A stretch of 64,000 bases of DNA from Petrimonas sulfuriphila (GTDB lineage: Bacteria; Bacteroidota; Bacteroidia; Bacteroidales; Dysgonomonadaceae). The DNA is taken from positions 2,046,001 through 2,110,000 of the forward strand of contig CP073276.1 in the NCBI GenBank assembly GCA_038561985.1, written 5' to 3'. A program made the position numbers and the translations under genes. The notes beneath the pieces were generated by a model, which was not told where the DNA came from, ran no database searches, and saw only the letters and a list, made by a program, of their open reading frames with translations. Of the stretch, positions 16,204 to 26,802 are shown piece after piece (position 1 is the first letter of the stretch; every line of letters begins with the position of its first letter).

Positions 16204-17750
16204 TATTTATTAAGTGTTGTTGATTTTCTTGCAAATTTATTAAAACTTTTGTCTACTTCGATGGAAGCATCATCATCTTTCGACATCGTATAACGTTTCC
16301 TGCCTTCCGGAATGACCACTTTCACCACATCATCCATCTCGGTGCGCTGTGCGGGTAATAAGGAGAAGTTTATGAATCCGTCCCTGTAAATGAAGGGAAT
16401 CGATTCTCCCGTGCGGAGAAGGGTCACAGCTATTGGTTTTTGGCCTGTCCGCAGAGATACCTGTTTCTGGAATGACGGCAGGAGATGCAGGTACCAGTTA
16501 TTACCCCGGCTAGTGATCATCACGTTGCTTCGTGCAATTCCCGGTGAGGGAGCTGCTCCAATCACCGACTCGCGGCTATGTGACATCCATTCGGCTATTG
16601 CCTCCATATTTTTGTAGTAGTTAGGGTGCATCTCTCCTTTGCCATCCGGTCCCACATTCGGGAGGAAGTTCCCCCCTAATGAACGGCTGGCGACAAGATG
16701 CTCAAAAAACCAGGCATAAGGCCTGAAGGTGCCTGTTTTGTCATACCCCCAGCCACCACCTCCCGATGTCCAGATATCACAGTGTTCCCACCATTGGGAT
16801 GGCGTATAGGTGGGGAGAATACATTCAAAAGGAGTGGTGAAGTCACCGATCCGCATGCCGCTTCCGGCAGGGTCATCGGGATTCACAATGTTGGACCAGC
16901 GGTCGTTGATCACAATCCCCGGTTGCAGGGAACGGATCCAGGTATAGATCTGCTCTGTGTGCATATCACTCACTCCTTTGAAATACATGCCATCCAGCCA
17001 CAGAATATCAATTTTGCCGTATCGGGTAAGGAGCTCTTCCATTTGTGCAAGGACAAACCCGAGAAACCGTTCGTACTTCTGATAATTTGCGACAGAATCG
17101 GTAATAGCCGGCAGCTGATGCCACTTCTCCGCATCATATTCATTGGGGTGCATCAACCCCGGAAAATGCCAGTCCCTGGGAGAGAAATAAAAACCAACCT
17201 TCAGGCCGTTTTTTCTACAGGCATCAACATAAGGTTGAATAAGATCCCGCCCACCCATGTATTGTTTGGTACCAATACCATATTTGGAGGGCCACAAGGC
17301 ATAACCGTCATGGTGTTTGGTGGTAAGCACGGCATAGGTGAAACCTGCTTTTTGGGCTGATTTCAACCATTTGTCGGGGTCGTAGTTCTGTGGATCAAAT
17401 TGATTGGCCAGGGCATAATAACGTTCGGGAGGTGCTACTTTCCCTCCATACCTGTAATGGGCAATCATATCCCACGATGGTTGTGCGCCCACCACACTGT
17501 GAATCCCCCAGTGCATGAAAAGCCCGAGGCTGGCATTGGGATACCACTGCGCGTCTTTATGGGGATTGGGTAGTACCAGATCCTCTTTCAGCGGCGTTGA
17601 TATCACTTTTTTGGCTCTTTCAATATCTTTGCTGTCGATACGGTAGGATTCCGGGAAACTATTGAGTTGTGCCGATAATGGGATAGTTGTTGTACACAAC
17701 AGTAACAGGATTGCACACTTTATCTGAAAGATTTTATTTTTACTACTCAT
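16203..17750 (-). CDS. GH29 alpha-L-fucosidase
   Basis: A 515-residue exported protein (signal peptide to about residue 27). The GH29 catalytic barrel covers ~60-400: GLFMHWGIHS at 76-85, KHHDGY at 145-150 and WLDGMY at 251-256, where D253 is the expected nucleophile. A small beta domain follows. It should remove terminal alpha-L-fucose from side chains. It lies 34 bases after the GH31 gene and overlaps the metallophosphoesterase gene by one base, within the PUL operon. Family membership is clear; the linkage preference is not. Confidence 0.9.
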   Translation of the reverse strand: MSSKNKIFQIKCAILLLLCTTTIPLSAQLNSFPESYRIDSKDIERAKKVISTPLKEDLVLPNPHKDAQWYPNASLGLFMHWGIHSVVGAQPSWDMIAHYRYGGKVAPPERYYALANQFDPQNYDPDKWLKSAQKAGFTYAVLTTKHHDGYALWPSKYGIGTKQYMGGRDLIQPYVDACRKNGLKVGFYFSPRDWHFPGLMHPNEYDAEKWHQLPAITDSVANYQKYERFLGFVLAQMEELLTRYGKIDILWLDGMYFKGVSDMHTEQIYTWIRSLQPGIVINDRWSNIVNPDDPAGSGMRIGDFTTPFECILPTYTPSQWWEHCDIWTSGGGGWGYDKTGTFRPYAWFFEHLVASRSLGGNFLPNVGPDGKGEMHPNYYKNMEAIAEWMSHSRESVIGAAPSPGIARSNVMITSRGNNWYLHLLPSFQKQVSLRTGQKPIAVTLLRTGESIPFIYRDGFINFSLLPAQRTEMDDVVKVVIPEGRKRYTMSKDDDASIEVDKSFNKFARKSTTLNK

Positions 17751-17784
17751 GGATAGGTTTTACATTTAGAGAATTCGAATCGTA

Positions 17785-20193
17785 TTATTTTTGAATTTCA
17801 ATGATCTGCTTTTTATTTAGGTCTCCCTGATACAAGGTGAATTGGACTGCTCCTTTACCATACTTCCAATCATCTATTCTGATGCCATTCACCAGCAAAT
17901 AAGAGGGTTTTGTATCGGAGAAAATTTCAAGTTCCCAGGTTCGCTCTTTGGGCATCCCTTCGTATCGGCCCTCTACGGGATTAAAGGTAATCTCTGTATT
18001 TTGTCCGGTATCGACACAATCGATCTTCGTCTTTGAAAAATCACCCTTTTCATATGCAAAAGTGATCCCATCATCTTCCCAGAGTATATAGCTGCTTGTT
18101 TGATAAGGATAGATCTTCAGCTCAATGGTATCGAGTAAATTTTCACCAATAAACTGAGTCGGTTTTTGGTAAGGAATAATTGCCCCTTCGCGGATAAAAA
18201 GGGAGCCACCTCTCGTTTCCGGCACCGAAGCATGAATGGTCTTGTTGCCTGTAACTGTTTCGCCGGTCCAGTAATTGATCCATTTCCCTTTCGGCAAATA
18301 GAGAGAATCACTGTTGACCCCTACCAGCAGATGGTCTCCAAACATAAACTGGCTGGTCAGGTTATCCACTGTACGGTCATCAGGGAACACCAGGGGCATT
18401 GCCCGCAAAATGGGCATTCCGGACTGGCTCCCTTGCAATGCTGCTGAATAGATATAAGGGAAGAGGCTGTTGCGAAGGGTTGCATAAAAGTGAAAGGTCT
18501 CTTTCTCTTCCGGGTTCATGTACCAGGGATGAAGCAGGTTGTACCAACTGTTGACCTGGATCCAGGGAAAGAAGAACCCCATATGCATAGCCGCCTTGTT
18601 GTCAGAGACCTCTACCAGGACGTCGGCCGAAGTATTGACGAAGCCGCTAAGGCCAAGATTCAGCTGATCGAGCAGGGCCACTTTGTCTCCGCCGTTGTCT
18701 CCGCTGGTGGATACCCCCCAATGCTGGGTTCCGGCATATCCCCCGCAATAGTGGTGAAAGGAGCGTATACCCTTGTGAGAACGGAAGGTCTCGTACATCT
18801 GCTTGGGGAGCAACACCTGATTCAGGTTATGCATCTCTTTGTCTGTAAGCCCGTTATGATATGCTCGGTCTGGGTGTTCATCGAGTGTGTGGGCAGGGTC
18901 CAGTTTGAATCCATCTACACCCTGATCGATAAACCGGGTGAGGTGTTGAAACCAATGATCTTTGCCGGAGAGTGACGTTCCGCGCTCCAATGCCAACTTG
19001 TCTTCCTCGGCGATGGTCATGTCATGATCGATACAAAGCCATAAAGCCAGTTTAAATCCAAGGCCATGTAAACGGGAGATAAAGAGGGTGGGGTGTTCAT
19101 ATTTTGGAAATTTCTCTTTTTCCCAAAAGGGTTCTGCTGGGAATTTGTCGAAATTCCAGTTTTTAGAGGTGGAGAAATCATATCTTTTTTCCATCCACTG
19201 GGGTTCAAGCCAAAAAATATCACAAGGAATCTGCTCTACCCGAAAACGAAGTGCATCGTTCAGGATATCCAGTTGATCTTCCATTGTGTTGCCGCCAAAT
19301 GCAAGTCCGTACCCCCATTTTGGCATGAGGTAGGGCCTTCCTGTGACACGGGTATAGTGATCAATCACCTCGGTCATTTGCCTGCCTAGTAACAAGTAAA
19401 AATCGGGATCACCCTCGCTGTTGTAGACAAAAAGGTTGTCTTTTTGAAAGCGACCAATATCCAAATAGTTTTTTGCCGTTGTATTATTGAAGATGCCCCA
19501 TCCCTCAGAACTGATGATGAAAGGCATCGGTATTTCTGTCTTTTTGTAAGTGGCCCACATGCGCAGAGCCGTACCCCGGTGTTGGATGTTGGTGCGACTG
19601 GTACTTCCTCCCCCGTAGAAGCGCTCTTCTTCTTTGAGGGTGACGCCAATTATCCTGCCCTTGGAGAGATTGCCAACCTCATCCAACAATTGGGCCTGTA
19701 TCGGTGTGTCCGATTTTCCTGAACCGATAATTGCTTCGTCCTGCCTTATCTCTCCAAAATAGGTGTTGAGGGAAGCAGCCAGCTCGCGGGCTATGGCATC
19801 CTTAGGCTGGATAAAGGAAATTCTTTCCACAACAAGTATTCCATTGTTATCGGTAACGGTGATGTCACCAGCAAGAGGATCCACAGTGAGGCGATACGAC
19901 TCTGTGGAAATTATGTGTTTTCCATTCTTCTTTTTGTGGGTGGCACCGATTGGTTCCCAATCCGTTTTGATGATTCCGTACCTCTCCATCACGGTTTCCT
20001 GAAATTCACCTGTAGGGGAAATCCTGATTCGAAAGATTTCGTTTCGGCACGCCTGGATACGTAAAACCTGTCCGTTGTGAAGCGGAATATCAAACGGGTC
20101 CGGCCTGCCTTTGGCATTCAGTTGATGATTCATGCCGGAAAAGAACCAAAGCAGTCCGGCAAAAAAGAATAGAATATGTAAGTTAATCTTCAT
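17785..20193 (-). CDS. GH31 alpha-glycosidase (alpha-xylosidase/alpha-glucosidase type)
   Basis: An 802-residue exported protein with a signal peptide of about 27 residues. An N-terminal beta-sandwich precedes the GH31 barrel (about 285-640). GFKLD at 428-432 provides the probable nucleophile D432, and SGDN at 498-501 the probable acid/base D499. C-terminal beta domains complete the usual layout. The family removes terminal alpha-linked xylose, glucose or galactose by a retaining mechanism. In this PUL it probably trims side chains alongside GH29 and GH92. Sugar specificity cannot be settled from these motifs. Confidence 0.85.
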   Translation of the reverse strand: MKINLHILFFFAGLLWFFSGMNHQLNAKGRPDPFDIPLHNGQVLRIQACRNEIFRIRISPTGEFQETVMERYGIIKTDWEPIGATHKKKNGKHIISTESYRLTVDPLAGDITVTDNNGILVVERISFIQPKDAIARELAASLNTYFGEIRQDEAIIGSGKSDTPIQAQLLDEVGNLSKGRIIGVTLKEEERFYGGGSTSRTNIQHRGTALRMWATYKKTEIPMPFIISSEGWGIFNNTTAKNYLDIGRFQKDNLFVYNSEGDPDFYLLLGRQMTEVIDHYTRVTGRPYLMPKWGYGLAFGGNTMEDQLDILNDALRFRVEQIPCDIFWLEPQWMEKRYDFSTSKNWNFDKFPAEPFWEKEKFPKYEHPTLFISRLHGLGFKLALWLCIDHDMTIAEEDKLALERGTSLSGKDHWFQHLTRFIDQGVDGFKLDPAHTLDEHPDRAYHNGLTDKEMHNLNQVLLPKQMYETFRSHKGIRSFHHYCGGYAGTQHWGVSTSGDNGGDKVALLDQLNLGLSGFVNTSADVLVEVSDNKAAMHMGFFFPWIQVNSWYNLLHPWYMNPEEKETFHFYATLRNSLFPYIYSAALQGSQSGMPILRAMPLVFPDDRTVDNLTSQFMFGDHLLVGVNSDSLYLPKGKWINYWTGETVTGNKTIHASVPETRGGSLFIREGAIIPYQKPTQFIGENLLDTIELKIYPYQTSSYILWEDDGITFAYEKGDFSKTKIDCVDTGQNTEITFNPVEGRYEGMPKERTWELEIFSDTKPSYLLVNGIRIDDWKYGKGAVQFTLYQGDLNKKQIIEIQK

Positions 20194-20244
20194 GTAATCC
20201 CAGTGATAATTTATCCATCCATCCGTGATTGGACTTTCCTCAAG

Positions 20245-22359
20245 TTAAGGGAACTTGTGGAAGTTCTCGTATTTTATTTTCCAACTACTGTCTTTCGGGA
20301 ACCCGGGGGCTGTAACGTCTCCGGCGCCATCCCATCCTTCAGCCATCATGGCGATAGCTGTCAGTAACCCTCCGTTTGACGGGAAATAGGGATAAGGTGA
20401 TCCTTCGCCATAGGCCAATCCGTGTTCATCAAAGATATAATTATCGTGCAACAGCAGGTCAACCGCCAGCTCCGGCCGGCCTAACCGGGCTGCTGTCATT
20501 GCCAGCATCGGAAAATCCCATCCCCAGATCCTTTTAAAATTCCAGGTGGAAAGAATCTTGTCGAAGGTCTTTTCCAATATTACTTTATCCACATCATCGC
20601 CGGGTAACATGCCATAAATACCAATGATGGCAGGATGCTCAAAGGTATATTTGGTCCACATATCGGGTATCCCCTCATACAGGACATAAAGGCTATCTTC
20701 CACCGGATAGGGTGATAACTGGTGATAAACACTGTCTATTTTTGTCGGAACATCGATATTGAGTCTGTTGTACCATTCTTTAGCTACCTTCAGTCCGTAA
20801 CGCCAGTAACCCAGTTCAAATGTGGGATTGAACGTTTCGGCATAAGGTGTGTTTTCTGAAACGGGAACAATGGGAGGCCCCAGAACATATTCATCTTTTT
20901 CCGGATGATAATAGGCAAACGAAGCCAGGAATTCCGCGGTGCTGAAGACTACTTCCCGCCATTTCTCTAGCGTTTCCCGGTTTGGCTTTTGACGATATTC
21001 CATCTCTGCAAAGTAGATAGGATGAGGTTGTTGCCATATCAGAAAAGCATGGGCAACGCCTGGCCACTCCACGTTATTGTATGCAGTACATTTTGGCCAT
21101 TTTGTTCCCTGAAAGCCTTCACTCTTAGCTCTTAGTCTGGCCGTTTCCAGGAAATCTTGATAAATACCCAGGCTCTTGTCTGCCAGCTCCTGATTATCCC
21201 ATAAAGCCCAATGTGCCAGATGCCACCAGATCATCTCAAAATGGAAGCGGCCATACCAGCCGTTGTTGTTTACCAGCCCGCTTTCTTGCGGAGGTAAGGA
21301 TCCCGACTCATTTGCCTTCATCAGGTAGCGGGATAAAACGATGCGTCTCTCCAGTTCAAACCAACGTTCGTCTTCGCTCTCGGAGAGATCGACCGCTGCT
21401 CCCGATTCCCAAAATTGCTTCCATGCTTTCCTGCTAGCCGAAAGTCCTTCTTTTGCTGTGACAGGCTTCTCTTGAATCTGTTTGGGTGAGAACTCACAGG
21501 TGAATGCCATCTTGTTTCCCTCGGGAGTTAGCCTATAAGTGTGAGGATTATCTTCTGCCTCGGAAAAGATACAGGGGGTATCCCAGGACAACGCAGAGTA
21601 ATATTTTTCCTGATCTAGCTCCCGGGTAAAAATAACCTTTTGCTTGGTTCCTGTGTAGGTGGTTGCATGTCTGTCGGGTTCATCCCAAATGCCGATATAA
21701 TTTCCTTTCCTGCTGTTGTGGGCAGAAGCTCCGGGAAAGGTGATCTTTACAGCCAACCTCTTGAGGTCGATAAGGGGTGATTCTACTGTCACGGCGATCA
21801 GGTCTCTATCGGGATGGCAGGCGGTATATACCTGTACAGGAATATCATCAATCTCAAAATAACTGGAGATGATGCCGCTCCAAAGATCCACTTCCTGCAG
21901 ACAATTCTGCAGGTCGGTCATCGCTACTTCCTTGCCCTCCGCACCCAACAGTGAGAAAGCGATCCTGGCCAGGTTGATCCGATGCGGGTTGCCCACCAGC
22001 CATTCGGTAATCACCTTTTGCTCTTCCGTCTTCTCGTTTCTGAGGGGATAGGTGACCATCCTTCCGTTGTGAAGTACTTGCTGTCCCTTGAAATTGCTAA
22101 TATCCACACCTTCGGGTACCGGGTCCGAATGCCATCCCCATTGCGACAGGGTATTGAAAGGAACAAAAGTCTGTAATCCGGTGATATCCACTCCAAAAGC
22201 GATTTCACCGTTTCCCACTTGTGCCGGACTGCGTTTGCTGAATTTTTCGGATACGATGTTGTGTCGCGAGACCACCTCCTTGCGGTTGATTCTGTTCTTA
22301 TTAGCTGGATTGTTACAGCCCAATAGCAGGATGATCAGTATAAAATAGCTTACCCTCAT
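20245..22359 (-). CDS. Putative alpha/alpha-toroid glycoside hydrolase lipoprotein (GH65/GH95-like)
   Basis: A 704-residue lipoprotein with LLLGC at 11-15 as lipobox. The layout, an N-terminal beta-supersandwich of about 300 residues followed by a helix-rich region with GRFHFEMIWWHLAHWALW, recalls GH65, GH63 and GH95 enzymes, but I cannot place it in one family with confidence. It is encoded between GH92 and GH31 genes with 11- and 51-base gaps, so it is part of the operon. Its substrate should be another terminal sugar of the same polysaccharide. No catalytic residue can be named with certainty. Confidence 0.6.
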   Translation of the reverse strand: MRVSYFILIILLLGCNNPANKNRINRKEVVSRHNIVSEKFSKRSPAQVGNGEIAFGVDITGLQTFVPFNTLSQWGWHSDPVPEGVDISNFKGQQVLHNGRMVTYPLRNEKTEEQKVITEWLVGNPHRINLARIAFSLLGAEGKEVAMTDLQNCLQEVDLWSGIISSYFEIDDIPVQVYTACHPDRDLIAVTVESPLIDLKRLAVKITFPGASAHNSRKGNYIGIWDEPDRHATTYTGTKQKVIFTRELDQEKYYSALSWDTPCIFSEAEDNPHTYRLTPEGNKMAFTCEFSPKQIQEKPVTAKEGLSASRKAWKQFWESGAAVDLSESEDERWFELERRIVLSRYLMKANESGSLPPQESGLVNNNGWYGRFHFEMIWWHLAHWALWDNQELADKSLGIYQDFLETARLRAKSEGFQGTKWPKCTAYNNVEWPGVAHAFLIWQQPHPIYFAEMEYRQKPNRETLEKWREVVFSTAEFLASFAYYHPEKDEYVLGPPIVPVSENTPYAETFNPTFELGYWRYGLKVAKEWYNRLNIDVPTKIDSVYHQLSPYPVEDSLYVLYEGIPDMWTKYTFEHPAIIGIYGMLPGDDVDKVILEKTFDKILSTWNFKRIWGWDFPMLAMTAARLGRPELAVDLLLHDNYIFDEHGLAYGEGSPYPYFPSNGGLLTAIAMMAEGWDGAGDVTAPGFPKDSSWKIKYENFHKFP

Positions 22360-22370
22360 GAGGATTCGTA

Positions 22371-24701
22371 TTATTTAAATCTTTTCTTCATCGGTTTCCT
22401 GCCCATCTTGAACAGCAGCTCACCCCCTTTGATCAGGTCTCTGTGGAGCAAGGTGTAGTCCCTGACTGGCTTGCCGTTTATTTCCACATGCTGGACGTAG
22501 ATGTTTTTTTCATCGTAATTCTCCACTTTGACTACCAGTTCCTTGTTGTTCGGAAGTTGCAGGGTTGCCTCTTTGACGGAGGGTGAGCCAATGGCGTATT
22601 GTCCCGATGCGGGTGCAACCGGGTAGAAGCCCAGCGAAGAGAAAACATACCAGGCAGACATCTGGCCACAGTCATCGTTGCCACACAATCCGTCGGGTTT
22701 GTTCAGGTACATGCTGTTTTTGATCTGGTGAATTCGTTCCTGTGTTTTCCAGGGTTTGCTGGCCCAATTGTAGAGGTAAGGCACGTGATGGCTAGGTTCG
22801 TTGCCGTGCACGTAGCAACCAATCAATCCCTCCCGGGTTACATCTTCCGTTTCGGCAAAATACTTATCCGGCAGGTACATGGTAAAAAGGGTGTCCAGGT
22901 ATTGCGAAAAACGTTCATTTCCACCCATTCTCTGGATGAGGGCAGGTACATCGTGCGGTACATAGAGCGAATAATTCCATGAATTGCCTTCGATAAACCC
23001 TTCATTGGCCGTATGGAGTGGATCAAAGGGAGCTTTCCAGCTTCCGTCACTGTTCTTTGCACCCACAAACCCGGTGTTGTTGTTGAACAGGTTTTTCCAG
23101 TTGTGGGCCCGTTCGTTGAATTTTGCGGCTACCTCCTTGTTGCCGATCGATTCCGCCAGTTGAGCAATTGCCCAGTCGTCATAGGCATATTCCAGGGTCA
23201 TGGAGGAGCCGTATACACTTTTGTCAAACGGCACATATCCCAGTTTCATGTAGTCATCGAGGTTCCCGTAGTTGGGGTAGGTTGCCGAGGATACCGATGC
23301 CTCCAGTGCCCGCTGCGGGTCAAAACCCCGGATACCGTTTACCCAGGCGTCAGCGATCACCGGCACGGCATGATAACCGATCATGCACCAGTTTTCATTA
23401 CCAAAATGACTCCATACCGGCAGGGATTTATGTACACTTTGGTCATGATGAGCCAGCATGGAATTAACCATATCGGAAGTACGTTCCGGTTGTATGATTG
23501 TCAACAACGGATGCAGTGCCCGGTAAGTGTCCCACAAGGAGAAAACAGAGTAATTGACAAATCCTTCCGCCTTGTGTATCTGGTGGTCGATTCCCCTGTA
23601 CAGGCTATCTACATCCATGTATTCAACAGGATTGATAAACGTGTGGTACAATGAAGTGTAGAATGTTTCTTTCTTTTCCGGTGTAGCTTTAATCCTGATT
23701 CTCTCCAGTTCCTTTTGCCATTTCTCTTTGGCTTCGTTTTTCACCCGGTCGAAATCAAAATGAGGCACTTCGGCATAGAGGTTTTTCAGTGCCCCTTCGG
23801 TGCTGACAGCAGAAAGGGCAAATTTGATCTTGATTTTCTCTCCCGCTTCCGTTTTGAAGTCGAAGTGGGTCTTCAGTTTTCTGCCACCCATTTCAGGGAA
23901 ATTGTTTTCCTGGTCAAACTTACGCCAGAAACCGCGATAAACCAGCTCTTCTTCATTGCGGGACCCGTAATTTTCAATGGGCTTGGAAAAGACCATGGCA
24001 AAATAGAGGTAATTGGTCCGCGCCCATCCGCTGGTGATGCGGTAGCCTGTCACCAATGTGTCGTTGTGTACCCATACCTGTGACCACAATACTTTTCCGT
24101 CATAATTGTAGATTCCGTGTGTCAAGTCAAGGACGATGTGCGCATCTTCACTTTCTGGAAAGGTATATTGGTGAAAACCCACATGTTCAGTAGTGGTCAA
24201 CTCGGCATCGATATTGTAATCGTCCAGTGTTACGCGATAGTAGCCGGGTGTAGCTGTTTCGGTTTCGTGGCTGAATCGCGACCGGTATCCATTCTCCGGT
24301 TTGTCGGACGTGCCGGGGTTCAACTGCAATTTCCCGGTAGTGGGCATAATCAGAAAATCCCCCAGGTCGGAATGGCCCGTACCACTGAAATGGGTATGGC
24401 TGAATCCTACTATGGTGGGGTCGTTGTATTGATAACCGGCACAGTAACGGTACACGGTGCCTGTATATTTCCCATCTACGGCATACGGGATGGTATCGGT
24501 GTCCGGGCTGAGTTGTACCATACCAAAAGGGACGGTAGAACCGGGAAATACATGCCCCATTTCCTGAGTGCCGATCATGGGATTCACATATTGCGTCAGG
24601 TCTTCAGTTTTCTGTTGTGCGGATAATGACCCAAAGACGGATACTGCGCACAGAAGTGTAATAATTGTCTTGTTGCACATGCTCATTGTTTTATAAATCA
24701 T
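22371..24701 (-). CDS. GH92 alpha-mannosidase
   Basis: A 776-residue exported enzyme. The mature part opens with YVNPMIGTQEMGHVFPGS, the GH92 signature near the N-terminus. The C-terminal catalytic region has GNDDCGQMSAWYVFSSLG, which includes acidic residues of the Ca-dependent active site. The family removes alpha-linked mannose with inversion. Start choice is slightly uncertain: the first Met is six residues before MCNKTIITLL, which looks like the true signal peptide start. It is 8 bases after the beta-helix gene. It implies mannose in the target glycan or in a glycoprotein cap. Confidence 0.93.
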   Translation of the reverse strand: MIYKTMSMCNKTIITLLCAVSVFGSLSAQQKTEDLTQYVNPMIGTQEMGHVFPGSTVPFGMVQLSPDTDTIPYAVDGKYTGTVYRYCAGYQYNDPTIVGFSHTHFSGTGHSDLGDFLIMPTTGKLQLNPGTSDKPENGYRSRFSHETETATPGYYRVTLDDYNIDAELTTTEHVGFHQYTFPESEDAHIVLDLTHGIYNYDGKVLWSQVWVHNDTLVTGYRITSGWARTNYLYFAMVFSKPIENYGSRNEEELVYRGFWRKFDQENNFPEMGGRKLKTHFDFKTEAGEKIKIKFALSAVSTEGALKNLYAEVPHFDFDRVKNEAKEKWQKELERIRIKATPEKKETFYTSLYHTFINPVEYMDVDSLYRGIDHQIHKAEGFVNYSVFSLWDTYRALHPLLTIIQPERTSDMVNSMLAHHDQSVHKSLPVWSHFGNENWCMIGYHAVPVIADAWVNGIRGFDPQRALEASVSSATYPNYGNLDDYMKLGYVPFDKSVYGSSMTLEYAYDDWAIAQLAESIGNKEVAAKFNERAHNWKNLFNNNTGFVGAKNSDGSWKAPFDPLHTANEGFIEGNSWNYSLYVPHDVPALIQRMGGNERFSQYLDTLFTMYLPDKYFAETEDVTREGLIGCYVHGNEPSHHVPYLYNWASKPWKTQERIHQIKNSMYLNKPDGLCGNDDCGQMSAWYVFSSLGFYPVAPASGQYAIGSPSVKEATLQLPNNKELVVKVENYDEKNIYVQHVEINGKPVRDYTLLHRDLIKGGELLFKMGRKPMKKRFK

Positions 24702-24709
24702 ATTGTTGA

Positions 24710-26797
24710 TTACTTATTACCGATTGCATAGGTACCCATTTTTTCAAAAGGAACGGCTTCAAAGCCCCTGATTTTTTTAAATACTGCTGAAGTTTCCGTT
24801 AACTTGAAATTCATCCTGTTTTTATCTATAAATCCCGGATCTTCACGGGTGACAAGATTATTGGTGGTGAAATCGAGGAATTGTTTATCCGCATTTACCC
24901 CATCGTCTACTTTTAGTACGGTCTGTCCAACATTTACAAACAGGTTCCTGTCCACCCGGTTCCTTTTTGGAAAAGAGGGATCCTCTTCCCAGTATTTTGC
25001 CAGTTCCGGATAGTTTGTACAGTAGGGAGGCCGATCGAATTTTATTTCATTCAATCGCTGTTCAATAATCCCTCCGGGAGCGATCATCGGTTTTGCCCAA
25101 TCAAAAGCCTGTAGGCGATTGTCTACTTTAATCCCGACCGGGCAATCAATGAAAATGTTGTTTGTGTAGGGATTGTCACTACCTCCGCCAATCAATACGG
25201 GAAAAGCGCCCGCCTTGTAGAACACGTTCCCGTGCACTTTCATCCCGCAGGCCGCATCATCGTGATAGATGGCTGTGGTACGATAGCGTTCCGGCAGGTG
25301 ATGGATGAAATTATATTGCACCAGGTGTCCTCTTTCAGAGGGATTACGGCCGTAATAAATTGCACCTGCGTCGTCCGTCTCCATACAAACATGATGAATC
25401 TCGTTATACTCAATGAGGTGATCATTTCCGGAGAGTAGAATGGCTACATGCGGAGCATTAAATATTTCATTATGAATGATTTGATTGCCCACTCCCGATA
25501 TTTTAATCCCTGCACTGTAGGTTTTGGCGATGCGATTGAAATCGTGAATGGTGCAATTGTGGACATAATTGCGGGCGGGGGTAAGGGTATTACGGTCTCC
25601 TCCTGAAAGAACAATTCCACCTCTCCCCGTTTCATAGATTATACAATCGACGATGCCGTTGTTGCTGCTGAATGCCTGTTGTGGCTGTTGTGAAAAACCG
25701 GTTGCATCTTCAATGGATATGGCGAAACTGCCTAAATTCCTGAATATACAACCTGAAAAAATACAATTGCCGGTTCCATACAATGCTGCCGCACTTCCTC
25801 TTGCATTTTCAAAAACGATTCCTTTAACGGTGATATCGGATGCGCCCAGCATCTCCATAATAGGCTCTTCGAGGAGCGAAACTTCCAGGGTAGATAGTGT
25901 TCCCGGATCAAAAAAATAGAGGATTCCCTCTTCTCGGTCGATACAGTATTCACCCGGGGCATCTGTTTCTTCCACGATATTGTAGGCATACCATTGATTC
26001 CAGGGTTTTCCCGATCCAAAACCGTACCTGTGTGGATGAAAAGTGGTAATGGCCTTTTTAGATGAATCAATCGACGCCAGCCTTACCGCATCATCCGCCC
26101 ATCCGTGATTGAAATAACCGGCAATCCATACTTTCTCCGGATGCTTCCATCCGTAAGGCTTGTCCCCCGGATAGGTAAAGGTTGCCCCTTCCTGTCTTTT
26201 GTCATCAGCCAGGGACCCGCTGTAGATTACCTTTCCGATGTTAACCGATGAATCGTTTGGCCATCGGGAGAGGTGTCCCGGTTTTCCGTTGATAAATAAC
26301 TCCATGGGGGCCGGTGTTACAGGCCGGCCAAAGCCGACCGGCTCTAACTGGCCATAATACTCGATAGGTAAGTCTTTCAGGCGGACCATAAATACCTTGT
26401 TCCTGTTTGCTTCGGGAAAGATCTCCTCTTTATCTGTCCCTGCAACCGGAAGAATCTGTTCCGGTGCAATAAGAATACTGCCTGTTAATGTGACTTTTTC
26501 ATCGGGGAAGGATTGTATGGTAATGTTGTAATCTTTGTCGGTGAAGTGGATCGTTCGCTCGATGCGGTAGTTGCCTCCACGCAGCAAGATGGTAAACGGA
26601 CGATTGTCCGCTTCTCCCATTCTTTTCTCCCTGATATAATCCCTGGCCCTCTCCAGGGTCATAAAGGGATCGTTTCGTTTACCGGTACCTTTGTCATTCC
26701 CGTCTACAGAGACATATACCCTGCTGTTGCCTGCACATGATCCCAGAAAATACAACAGGAATAAAAAGAGGTAATATCGTCTGGATAAGTTCCTCAC
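24710..26797 (-). CDS. Right-handed beta-helix lipoprotein, GH141-like
   Basis: A 695-residue lipoprotein with LGSC near residues 18-21. The N-terminal YVSVDGNDKGTG and the long run of beta-helix rungs (N- and G-rich turns from about 300 to 620) resemble the GH141/NosD-type exported beta-helix proteins of Bacteroidota. A characterised GH141 relative from Bacteroides acts as an alpha-L-fucosidase on rhamnogalacturonan II; that is family knowledge, not proof here. The gene starts upstream of GH92 and 5 bases after the short GH28-like gene. Family assignment is tentative; an alternative is another beta-helix hydrolase or lyase class. Confidence 0.6.
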   Translation of the reverse strand: MRNLSRRYYLFLFLLYFLGSCAGNSRVYVSVDGNDKGTGKRNDPFMTLERARDYIREKRMGEADNRPFTILLRGGNYRIERTIHFTDKDYNITIQSFPDEKVTLTGSILIAPEQILPVAGTDKEEIFPEANRNKVFMVRLKDLPIEYYGQLEPVGFGRPVTPAPMELFINGKPGHLSRWPNDSSVNIGKVIYSGSLADDKRQEGATFTYPGDKPYGWKHPEKVWIAGYFNHGWADDAVRLASIDSSKKAITTFHPHRYGFGSGKPWNQWYAYNIVEETDAPGEYCIDREEGILYFFDPGTLSTLEVSLLEEPIMEMLGASDITVKGIVFENARGSAAALYGTGNCIFSGCIFRNLGSFAISIEDATGFSQQPQQAFSSNNGIVDCIIYETGRGGIVLSGGDRNTLTPARNYVHNCTIHDFNRIAKTYSAGIKISGVGNQIIHNEIFNAPHVAILLSGNDHLIEYNEIHHVCMETDDAGAIYYGRNPSERGHLVQYNFIHHLPERYRTTAIYHDDAACGMKVHGNVFYKAGAFPVLIGGGSDNPYTNNIFIDCPVGIKVDNRLQAFDWAKPMIAPGGIIEQRLNEIKFDRPPYCTNYPELAKYWEEDPSFPKRNRVDRNLFVNVGQTVLKVDDGVNADKQFLDFTTNNLVTREDPGFIDKNRMNFKLTETSAVFKKIRGFEAVPFEKMGTYAIGNK

Positions 26798-26802
26798 TGT
26801 TT

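Noticed and set aside
16698-17360. 220-codon plus-strand frame opposite GH29
   Set aside because: Shadow of the GH29 coding sequence; composition is Pro/His/Arg-rich in the way antisense frames are.
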